5,121 nucleotides of DNA from Frankiales bacterium (GTDB lineage Bacteria; Actinomycetota; Actinomycetes; Mycobacteriales; SCTD01), in assembly GCA_025464915.1 (NCBI GenBank), contig JAODNF010000315.1, forward strand, positions 1 through 5,121, written 5' to 3'. Numbering within the stretch: the first letter of the stretch is position 1; each line of letters begins with the position of its first letter. Shown in pieces: positions 1 through 5,121 of the stretch. The notes beneath the pieces were generated by a model. The model had not been told where the DNA came from. It made no database searches and was given only the letters and a program-made list of their open reading frames with translations. A program made the translations under genes and the position numbers.

Positions 1-681
1 GACGGCTCTCGCGACGACGAGCAACGACAGCACCAGCGCCGACATCGACTGCGTGGCCATCAGCAGCTTGGTGCGGCTGAGCAGCGGCATGGTGTCGGTC
101 GGGCTGAACGCCGAGGAGTTGGTCACCGAGACGTAGAGGTAGTCCACGAGCACCGGCACCCAGTCGGTCTTCGCGCTGCTTCCTGCGGCCACCTCGTCGA
201 TGGCGTCGTGGTCCTCGTCCTGCGGGAAGCGGAAGTCAGCGCGCGGCAGCTCCTCGCGCGCCCGCTGGGTGCGGGCGACGGGTCCACCACGGTAGAGCTC
301 CCAGTAGACGAGCCCGAAGGCGATCACGTTCGTCAGCCACACCTGCAGGGCTGCTGTCAGCAGCTCCTTGCCGTCGGAGGCCTTCCCGTCCAGCAGGGCG
401 TCGACCAGCATCGCGAGCACCACCGTGTTGGTGGACGCGATGAGGAGCACCAGCACGAGCGACACGCTGCGCGTCCCCCGAGTCTCCCGGGTCAGCCGGA
501 CGGGGTTGGTCGCGACGAGCGGGACGAGGAGCAGCACCTCGAGCGCTGGGAGCAGCAGGCGAGGACCGAGCACGAGTCGGTTCGGCAGCACCGCTTGCAG
601 CGTCACCGCCACCAGCACGGCGAGAACGGCGGGGAAGCGGACCTCTCCGCGACGGGCCGTACCCTGCTTCGCTTGCGACAC
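1..681 (-). CDS. Multi-pass membrane protein with pore-loop-like C-terminal segment (C-terminus beyond window)
   Basis: Function is not established. The visible 227 residues show about four hydrophobic helices (roughly 17-35, 41-58, 73-95 and 107-128). A polar, acidic loop (about 135-175) follows, then a short amphipathic segment (181-200, DYLYVSVTNSSAFSPTDTMP) and a last helix (204-225). I recognise the overall pattern (RRGEVRFP start, LTNVIAFGLVYWEL, NSSAFSPTDTMPL) from actinobacterial integral membrane proteins annotated as hypothetical, but cannot name a Pfam family. Segment 183-225 resembles the pore helix, filter and inner helix of two-TM K+ channels, without a TVGYG filter. The GTG at 679-681 was chosen because AAGGGGG lies 12 bases upstream and the protein then starts MSQAKQ before the first helix. 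A TTG at 712-714 is the alternative. The reading frame is open to the window edge. The gene lies downstream of the LLM oxidoreductase on the same strand, but a 146-bp gap with a hairpin suggests a separate transcript. Confidence 0.8.
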   Translation of the reverse strand, partial: MSQAKQGTARRGEVRFPAVLAVLVAVTLQAVLPNRLVLGPRLLLPALEVLLLVPLVATNPVRLTRETRGTRSVSLVLVLLIASTNTVVLAMLVDALLDGKASDGKELLTAALQVWLTNVIAFGLVYWELYRGGPVARTQRAREELPRADFRFPQDEDHDAIDEVAAGSSAKTDWVPVLVDYLYVSVTNSSAFSPTDTMPLLSRTKLLMATQSMSALVLSLLVVARAV

Positions 682-693
682 GAAGATCGTTTG

Positions 694-700
694 CCCCCTT
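694..700 (-). promoter_or_regulatory. Ribosome binding site of the left-edge membrane protein
   Basis: The minus strand reads AAGGGGG here, 12 bases before the GTG at 681. The spacing is longer than ideal, but this is the best purine-rich match in the gap and it decides the start choice. It sits inside an inverted repeat, TTGCC-N14-GGCAA (691-714), which could partly occlude it. Confidence 0.45.
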
Positions 701-763
701 GTGCCGACAGGCAACCTTCTGGGCCGCTCGTCGAGCCCCGGTGGGTGCAGGGGTGACCCGATC

Positions 764-801
764 AGGCCCTTGCGAGCCAGGGGATCCAGGCTCGGGGGCC
801 T
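764..801 (-). terminator. Imperfect GC-rich hairpin, possible terminator of the LLM oxidoreductase gene
   Basis: On the plus strand AGGCCC (764-769) and CGAGCC (773-778) pair with GGCTCG (789-794) and GGGCCT (796-801). Small internal bulges (TTG against G) interrupt the stem, and the loop has 10 bases. This gives 12 base pairs beginning 27 bases after the stop codon of the minus-strand oxidoreductase. No T-run follows, which is common for actinobacterial terminators but leaves the function unproven. No gene is apparent in the rest of the 682-827 gap. Confidence 0.4.
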
Positions 802-827
802 ACGTCACGTCGCTGCCGCCCTGGAGC

Positions 828-1691
828 TCAGCCCAGCGGCAGGATGACGTCGGTGTGGAAGCGCTCGAGGCCCTCGAGCTTCTGCGCGAGGGTGCACTCG
901 GTGCCGAAGTAGTAGGCCCACGGCATCGTCCAGACGTCCGTGACGCCGGCTGCCTCAGCCGCCGCGAAGCCGTCCGGGGTGAAGGCGTCGGTGAGAGCGG
1001 TGATGACCCGGAACTCGCCGTCGGCCCCGATCTCGTCGCGGATCTCCGCGAGACGGGCGGCGTGCTGCCCGGCCTCCTCGATCGTGTAGAGGTCGCCGAC
1101 CCAGCCCTGGTGGCGGGCAGCGCGGCGGAAGGCGATCTCGCTCAGGCCCCCGATGTAGACGGGGATCGGCTCGGTCGGTGACGGCTCCATGATGAGCTTC
1201 GGGGCGTCGTAGTACTTCCCGTGGAACTCGGTCCAGCCGGGGGTCCAGAGCGCCTTCATCAGCTCGAGCGCCTCGTCCGTGCGCTTGCCGCGTGTCGAGA
1301 AGTCCTGCTCCATGAGGGCGAACTCCTCGCGGCACCAGCCGATGCCCACGCCGAGGGCCACCCGGTTGTTCGACAGCACCGCCGCCGTACCCACCGACTT
1401 CGCGACCTGGAAGGGGTTGCGGGTGCTGGGGACGTAGACGGAGGTGAAGAACCGCAGGCGCTCGGTGATGGTGCTCAGGGCTCCGATGAGGACCCACGGG
1501 TCGGGCCACTCGGCGTCGAAGGACCAGCGGCGGGCCCCGTCGGGCGTGTAGGGGTACGGCGTCTCGAGTCGCTCGAGGTCCATGACGTGGTCGGGCATCG
1601 TCAAGGCGTCGTAGCCGAGCTCGTCGGCCCGCCGCGCGATGGCGACGAGCTGGTCGGCGGGAAGGAAGGCGGTGCTGATGGCGAAGCGCAC
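828..1691 (-). CDS. LLM class F420-dependent oxidoreductase
   Basis: The 287-residue product is a cytoplasmic, luciferase-like TIM-barrel enzyme expected to use coenzyme F420 for hydride transfer; the substrate is unknown. The family is shown by the N-terminal strand MRFAIS, LGYDALTMPDHV (25-36), TERLRFFTSVYVPSTRNPF (76-94), the GVGIGW cofactor-region motif (114-119) followed by REEF, the RGKRTDEALELMKALW helix (134-149), and PIPVYIGG (176-182). Length and motifs fit the Rv2161c-like LLM subgroup (TIGR03619 type), although FMN-using members of the superfamily cannot be fully excluded. The start is GTG with no Shine-Dalgarno sequence; instead a TACTGT box ends exactly 7 bases upstream, which points to a leaderless mRNA. 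It is divergent from a second F420-family gene 44 bp away, with a shared palindromic operator between them, so the two are probably co-regulated. Confidence 0.9.
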   Translation of the reverse strand: MRFAISTAFLPADQLVAIARRADELGYDALTMPDHVMDLERLETPYPYTPDGARRWSFDAEWPDPWVLIGALSTITERLRFFTSVYVPSTRNPFQVAKSVGTAAVLSNNRVALGVGIGWCREEFALMEQDFSTRGKRTDEALELMKALWTPGWTEFHGKYYDAPKLIMEPSPTEPIPVYIGGLSEIAFRRAARHQGWVGDLYTIEEAGQHAARLAEIRDEIGADGEFRVITALTDAFTPDGFAAAEAAGVTDVWTMPWAYYFGTECTLAQKLEGLERFHTDVILPLG

Positions 1692-1698
1692 GAGAGGA

Positions 1699-1704
1699 AC
1701 AGTA
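1699..1704 (-). promoter_or_regulatory. -10 box of the LLM oxidoreductase gene, leaderless type
   Basis: The minus strand reads TACTGT, matching the actinobacterial TANNNT -10 pattern. Seven bases (TCCTCTC) separate it from the GTG start at 1691, so transcription would begin at the start codon. Its first three bases lie within the palindromic operator, so a bound repressor should block polymerase. No clear -35 element is visible. Confidence 0.55.
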
Positions 1705-1717
1705 GAACCTGTTCTAC
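1702..1717. promoter_or_regulatory. KstR-like palindromic operator in the divergent promoter
   Basis: GTAGAAC-CT-GTTCTAC is a perfect 7+7 bp inverted repeat with a 2-bp spacer. Its core TAGAACCTGTTCTA fits the 14-bp KstR consensus TnnAACnnGTTnnA at every fixed position. KstR is the TetR-family repressor of steroid/cholesterol catabolism in mycobacteria and rhodococci. The site overlaps the -10 box of the leftward gene and lies 5 bp before the -10 box of the rightward gene, so one repressor dimer could control both. Identity of the regulator is inferred; another TetR-family protein with a similar site is possible. The half-site spacing of 2 differs from the LexA box (GAAC-N4-GTTC). Confidence 0.65.
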
Positions 1718-1722
1718 GCCCT

Positions 1723-1728
1723 TACGAT
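1723..1728 (+). promoter_or_regulatory. -10 box of the F420 nitroreductase-family gene, leaderless type
   Basis: TACGAT matches TANNNT and four of the six consensus TATAAT positions. Seven bases separate it from the ATG at 1736, the spacing expected when the transcript starts at the start codon. There is no usable Shine-Dalgarno sequence. The expected -35 position (about 1700-1705) falls on the operator and on the opposing -10 box. Confidence 0.6.
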
Positions 1729-1735
1729 GCAGGTC

Positions 1736-2227
1736 ATGGGACTCCTCACGCCGGTGGCGGTGCAGATCGGTGCGATCAGCTGGATGCCGAAGCTGCTGCC
1801 CCAGATCGTCTTCGTGGACAAGCTCATCCAGAGCGGGACCCGCGGCAGGCTGACGATCCTGGACGTGGCCGGCCTGCCGAACCTGATGCTGACCGTGGTC
1901 GGTCGCAAGAGCGGCCTCCCGCGCAGCAACCCGCTGCTCTGCGTTCCCTACACCGGGGCCTCGATCCTCATCGCCGGCTCCTACTTCGGCGGACCGAAGG
2001 AGCCGATGTGGGTCAAGAACGTCGAGGCCAACCCTGAGGTCACCGTCCGCTTCAAGGGCAAGACGTCACAGATGACGGCGCGCCTGCTCGTGGAGCAGGA
2101 CCGTGCGGACGCCTGGCAGGCGATGCTCAAGACCTGGCCGAACTTCGCGAAGTACGAGGAGCGGACCGACCGTCACATCAAGGTCTTCCAGCTCCTGCCT
2201 CAAGGCGCCGGATCCGTGGGCGCGTAG
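1736..2227 (+). CDS. Deazaflavin (F420)-dependent nitroreductase-family protein (DUF385 / Ddn-like)
   Basis: The 163-residue protein is a single split-beta-barrel domain of the F420H2-dependent FDOR-A type, to which mycobacterial Ddn belongs; known relatives reduce quinones, nitroimidazoles and other unsaturated substrates. Supporting motifs in order are SGTRGRLT (33-40), AGLPNLMLTVVGRKSGLPRSNPL (45-67, the GRKSG-x-xR-x-x-PL F420-phosphate-binding signature), GSYFGGPKEPMW (81-92), NPEVTVRF (99-106) and the C-terminal WPNFAKYEERTDRHIKVF segment (134-151). The ATG at 1736 is preferred over the in-frame ATG at 1727. The earlier ATG overlaps the -10 box, whereas 1736 lies at the leaderless distance and gives the MGLLTP start I recall for relatives. 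It is divergent from an LLM oxidoreductase across a KstR-like operator. Its last 28 bases overlap the 3' end of the opposing hydrolase gene. Confidence 0.9.
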   Translation: MGLLTPVAVQIGAISWMPKLLPQIVFVDKLIQSGTRGRLTILDVAGLPNLMLTVVGRKSGLPRSNPLLCVPYTGASILIAGSYFGGPKEPMWVKNVEANPEVTVRFKGKTSQMTARLLVEQDRADAWQAMLKTWPNFAKYEERTDRHIKVFQLLPQGAGSVGA

Positions 2228-4362
2228 GTCCGGGTCTTTCCGCAGAACGTGACCTTCAGCGGCACCGTCGTGCGGACCTGCAGCACGGCTGAGCAGGTCA
2301 CGCGCGCGCGGGCAGCATCCACTGTCACCGCCGTGACACCGGTGCTGGTGATCTCGAGGACGTTCCTACGGGCGACCGTCCCGGGAGCTCCCCAGGTGCG
2401 GGTCTCGGAGGCGTAGGCGAGCACCGGGATCTCCCCGCCGATGAGGGCGCCGGCCCCGGGTGTCACGTCGTTGACCTTGCCGTCGGAGCGACCGAACGCG
2501 TCCGAGAGCGCGTCGATCATGCCCCGGCCCTTGAGCCCGGACAGCCAGTAGACGTGGTCTGCGACGGCCGTCGCGGCCCGGCTGTCCTCGGTCGGGTCGA
2601 CCACGTAGGTGACGTGGAAGGGGTTGCGGTCCACGCTGTCCTGGCCGAGCCAGGCAGCACCCGGGGCGTACTGGTCGTTCGCTGCCAGCGTCAGGTGGTC
2701 GGCCGTCGGGTGCACGTGCTCCTCGAACCGCACGCCGGCGGCCGTCAGGGCGTCGATGGTCTCGCGAGTGGTGTTGATGTTCACGAGCTCGTCGGCGCCG
2801 GAGTTCCACGACAGCAGCGGGGTGTTGCGCAGGCTGACGAGCTGGTCGTCGACCGAGCCGGGGGCGCCGACGACCGAGAAGCCGCGGCTGAACAGGTCGG
2901 GCCAACGGGCCAGCATCCGGAAGGTGCCGAAGCCACCCATCGAGTAGCCGCTGACCGTCGACCACGACGGGTCGAGCCGGTAGTGCCGTGCGACGTCTGC
3001 CCACGCCTCGAAGGTGTCCGCCTCGGCGATGCCGGCGTAGAAGCCGTCCGGTCCGCGGCCGGCCGGCGTGAGGACGATCGAACCGGTGCCCCGGTCGCCC
3101 AGCTGGGACTGGTTGTGGCTGGCGGCGTACTGGTTGTAGTTGGCCGAGAGGGAGTGCAGCAGGAGCGTCATGCCATAGCCACGGGACGCGACATGCCTTG
3201 GTACGTAGAGGGCGTACGGCTGCAGCTGGCCGACGAGCGAGCCCTTGCACGCCGCCCCGGCGGCGAACGACGAGGCCAGGTCGAAGCAGATGCGGCTGGG
3301 ATCGAGCCCCTGGCCGAAGGAGTAGTGGCTGGCGAAGAGCCGGTCGATCGCGCCCGTCCTCGGCACGCCGCTGTCGTCGTGCGCCTTGCGCGCGAGCTTG
3401 CCGAAGTCGACCACCGAGGCGAACTTCGTGACGTCGCCCTCGCTCAGCTGCAGGGACTGCTGGCGGTCCCTCCAGAACGCCGTGGTCGCGGCGGCGCCGA
3501 CGGCGGTGTCGGCCATCGTGGCGCCGGCGATGGTGGGCTGCGGCTCGCTCGTGCGCGGGCCGACGTTGACGATCGCGGTGCCCGGTCCGCCACCAGGGGT
3601 CGTCGCGGTCGCCGCTCCCGGTCCCGGCGCGAGGTAGCTGCCCTTGTCGGGCGACCAGAGCCCGACGCCGACCGTCGTGCGGACCTTGCCGGCGCCCGGG
3701 TTCCAGACCTTGTGCGGCACCTCGATCTCGACCTGGCGGCGGAGCTTGTCGACGTGCACGGTCGCCGTGCCCGTCCGGGCTCCGGTCACCACGGCGGTGC
3801 TGCCGTGCCAGGTGACGAACAGCTGCGACGGGCTCGTCACACCGGCGCCGAACGGCCAGCTCGTCGACGGTCCGTCCCCGAGGGCGATCGTCGCTGCCGT
3901 CCCCGCAGGGTCGATCAGCGTGTTGAGGGTGATCCGGAACGCCGTCGCGTCCTTCAGCGGCTTCACCCGGAGCTCGACGAGGTCGGCGCCGTTGTTGGCG
4001 AACCTCTTGTCGGTCGGGTAGGTGTAGCTGCCGCCGGCCGGGGAGTAGAGGTGGCTCGAGACGCCGTAGGGGCTGTTGGGGTCGGGCGTACCCGTCGCGC
4101 CGTGGTCGTCGTAGAGGTAGTCCTGGTAGAGCCACTCGCCGTCCCGGTACGACGTCGCGCCGCTGACCAGGATCGGGGCTGCCTGCCACGGCCCGGTGTT
4201 CTCGAGCTGGGGTGCGCGCGGCGCGGACGCGTAGAGGATGTCCGGCCCGGGGCGGTGCCCGCTCGTCACCGTGGGCAGCCCCGACGGGCGCGTAGGTGTC
4301 TGGCCGTGCGCGGGCACGGCGAGAAGGGGCAGGAGAAGCACGGGGGCCAGTCGCTTCAGCAC
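2200..4362 (-). CDS. Secreted alpha/beta-hydrolase (esterase type) with N-terminal beta-sandwich-like region
   Basis: This is a 720-residue exported hydrolase, probably an ester-cleaving enzyme; the substrate is unknown. Residues 1-20 form a signal peptide (MLKR, then a leucine-rich core ending AVPAHG). Residues about 50-275 are beta-rich (SYRDGEWLYQDYLYDDHGA, then ADLVELRVKPL and AFRITLNTLI) and resemble the glucodextranase-type/DOMON-like accessory domain; a Pro/Gly/Thr-rich stretch (246-262) interrupts them. The catalytic domain (about 380-560) has YALYVPRH, LLLHSLSANYNQY (400-412) and the nucleophile elbow GYSMGG, with Ser474. Asp524 (SGADELV) and His556 (TADHLTL) are the likely triad partners. 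A C-terminal beta region holds Cys690 and Cys707, possibly a disulfide. The frame stays open far upstream, but that part is a shadow of the transporter gene. The GTG at 4362 is chosen because it begins the signal peptide, although its Shine-Dalgarno sequence is weak. It starts 16 bases after the transporter stop, so translational coupling is likely. Confidence 0.85.
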   Translation of the reverse strand: MLKRLAPVLLLPLLAVPAHGQTPTRPSGLPTVTSGHRPGPDILYASAPRAPQLENTGPWQAAPILVSGATSYRDGEWLYQDYLYDDHGATGTPDPNSPYGVSSHLYSPAGGSYTYPTDKRFANNGADLVELRVKPLKDATAFRITLNTLIDPAGTAATIALGDGPSTSWPFGAGVTSPSQLFVTWHGSTAVVTGARTGTATVHVDKLRRQVEIEVPHKVWNPGAGKVRTTVGVGLWSPDKGSYLAPGPGAATATTPGGGPGTAIVNVGPRTSEPQPTIAGATMADTAVGAAATTAFWRDRQQSLQLSEGDVTKFASVVDFGKLARKAHDDSGVPRTGAIDRLFASHYSFGQGLDPSRICFDLASSFAAGAACKGSLVGQLQPYALYVPRHVASRGYGMTLLLHSLSANYNQYAASHNQSQLGDRGTGSIVLTPAGRGPDGFYAGIAEADTFEAWADVARHYRLDPSWSTVSGYSMGGFGTFRMLARWPDLFSRGFSVVGAPGSVDDQLVSLRNTPLLSWNSGADELVNINTTRETIDALTAAGVRFEEHVHPTADHLTLAANDQYAPGAAWLGQDSVDRNPFHVTYVVDPTEDSRAATAVADHVYWLSGLKGRGMIDALSDAFGRSDGKVNDVTPGAGALIGGEIPVLAYASETRTWGAPGTVARRNVLEITSTGVTAVTVDAARARVTCSAVLQVRTTVPLKVTFCGKTRTYAPTDPAP

Positions 4363-4378
4363 CCGGACGTGTTCGCCG

Positions 4379-5121
4379 TCACGCGCCTGTTTCCTGCCTG
4401 TGCCAGTCGTGCAGGACCGCCTCGTGGTCGAGGTGGCCGGGTGGCTCGAGCTGGAAGGTCGAGTGCTCGACGTCGAAGTGCCCGGCAAGGCACTCGCAGA
4501 GCCGGTCCAGGACGGCCGGCGCGGTGCCCTCGGCCCAGAGCTCGTCGGCGACCACGACGTGCGCCGACAGGACCGCGTTCCCGCTGGTGATGGTCCAGGC
4601 GTGCAGGTCGTGGCAGCCGACGACACCGGGGGTCTCGAGGATGTGGGCGCGGACCTCGGCGAGGTCGACGGAGTCCGGGGTCGCCTCGAGAAGGACGTCG
4701 ACCGCGGCCCTCAGCATGCGGAGCGTGCGCGGCACGATCAGGGCGCCGATGAGGATCGAGGCGATCGGGTCGGCGCGGTCGAAGCCGGTCGTGGACACGA
4801 CGGCGGCGGCGACGAGGACACCGAACGCGCCGAGCAGGTCGGCGAGGACCTCCAGGTAGGCCCCGCGGACGGCGAGGGAGTCGCCCTGGCCGCGACGCAG
4901 CAGCAGCAGGCTGAGGGCGTTCCCGAGCACCGCGGCGGCGCCGAACAGGGCCATGACCCCCGGCTCGGGCTCGCCGGGGGTGACGAGTCGTCGCACCGCC
5001 TCGGCGAGGACCAGGACGCCTAGCACCAGCAGCACGACGGCGTTGAGGACGGCCGCCAGGATCTCGAGCCGCTGCAGGCCGAACGTGCGCACGAGGGTCG
5101 GGGGCCGCGTCGCGAGGACGA
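4379..5121 (-). CDS. Cation diffusion facilitator (CzcD-like) metal transporter, N-terminus beyond window
   Basis: This is an inner-membrane antiporter expected to export divalent metal such as Zn2+, Co2+ or Cd2+ in exchange for protons. The frame stays open to the window edge and reads LATRPPTLVRTFGLQRLEIL there, the CDF loop leading into helix 3, so the GTG at 5092 is internal and helices 1-2 are off-window. Numbering from that GTG, helices lie at about 9-31, 43-66, 80-101 and 108-124. The cytoplasmic ZT_dimer domain follows, with GVVGCHDLHAWTITSG (156-171), LSAHVVV (175-181) and HSTFQLE (210-216), ending HRQETGA. Helix 5 has RGAYLEVLAD, where the usual HxxxD metal-site motif reads ExxxD (Glu81, Asp85). 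There is no His-rich loop between helices 4 and 5. The secreted hydrolase gene follows 16 bases downstream in the same orientation, so the two probably form one operon. Confidence 0.9.
   Translation of the reverse strand, partial: VLATRPPTLVRTFGLQRLEILAAVLNAVVLLVLGVLVLAEAVRRLVTPGEPEPGVMALFGAAAVLGNALSLLLLRRGQGDSLAVRGAYLEVLADLLGAFGVLVAAAVVSTTGFDRADPIASILIGALIVPRTLRMLRAAVDVLLEATPDSVDLAEVRAHILETPGVVGCHDLHAWTITSGNAVLSAHVVVADELWAEGTAPAVLDRLCECLAGHFDVEHSTFQLEPPGHLDHEAVLHDWHRQETGA

Noticed and set aside
208..847. Overlapping plus-strand open frames opposite the left-edge membrane protein
   Set aside because: The translations are low-complexity and lack domains, whereas the minus-strand frame gives clear membrane helices with a family-like signature.
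1702..1717. LexA/SOS box interpretation of the palindrome
   Set aside because: The actinobacterial LexA box has GAAC and GTTC separated by 4 bases; here the separation is 2, and the flanks follow the KstR pattern.
1727..1729. Upstream ATG as the start of the nitroreductase-family gene
   Set aside because: It overlaps the TACGAT -10 box and has no Shine-Dalgarno sequence; the ATG at 1736 is at the leaderless distance and matches the expected family N-terminus.
1714..1929. 71-codon minus-strand open frame within the nitroreductase gene and promoter
   Set aside because: It is antisense to a well-supported gene, crosses the operator, and has no recognisable feature.
2554..4590. Very long (678-codon) open frame on the plus strand opposite the hydrolase gene
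   Set aside because: It is exactly the high-GC antisense shadow: the translation is Arg/Val/Gly-rich with no recognisable domain, while the opposite strand encodes a clear signal peptide and catalytic triad.
4363..4626. N-terminal 88-residue extension of the hydrolase reading frame
   Set aside because: It is Ser/Thr/Arg/Pro-rich and lies wholly over the transporter coding sequence in another frame. The signal peptide begins at the GTG at 4362.
5090..5092. GTG as the start of the CDF transporter
   Set aside because: The same frame continues to the window edge and encodes the conserved CDF segment before helix 3, so the real start lies outside the window.

Overview
The window is very GC-rich, nearly fully coding, and uses GTG starts freely. 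It carries two F420-type oxidoreductase families and actinobacterial leaderless-type promoters. It is most likely chromosomal DNA of a high-GC actinobacterium, perhaps a Nocardioides-like or mycobacteria-related genus; that genus-level guess is inference. I see no mobile element, CRISPR array, rRNA or tRNA.

Layout from left to right. (1) Positions 1-681, minus: the N-terminal 227 residues of a multi-pass membrane protein of unassigned function, whose last helices resemble a K+-channel pore loop. (2) Positions 682-827: a gap with an imperfect GC-rich hairpin (possible terminator), a small inverted repeat and a ribosome binding site. (3) Positions 828-1691, minus: an LLM-class (luciferase-like) F420-dependent oxidoreductase. 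(4) Positions 1692-1735: a 44-bp divergent promoter region holding a perfect palindrome that matches the published KstR operator consensus, flanked by two -10 boxes each placed for leaderless transcription. (5) Positions 1736-2227, plus: a deazaflavin (F420)-dependent nitroreductase-family protein (DUF385/Ddn-like). (6) Positions 2200-4362, minus: a large secreted alpha/beta-hydrolase (esterase type) whose 3' end overlaps the preceding gene tail to tail. (7) Positions 4379-5121, minus: the C-terminal part of a cation diffusion facilitator, 16 bases upstream of the hydrolase and probably co-transcribed with it.

How the genes may work together: the two F420 genes share one operator-promoter region and are probably co-regulated, plausibly by a KstR/TetR-type repressor that responds to steroid or lipid-derived CoA thioesters. 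This is the most informative signal in the window. The metal transporter and secreted hydrolase look like a separate two-gene unit with no obvious functional link to the F420 pair. I found no convincing wholly new system. The strongest leads are the shared operator with mirrored leaderless promoters, the pore-like loop of the left-edge membrane protein, and the altered metal-site residue in the cation transporter.
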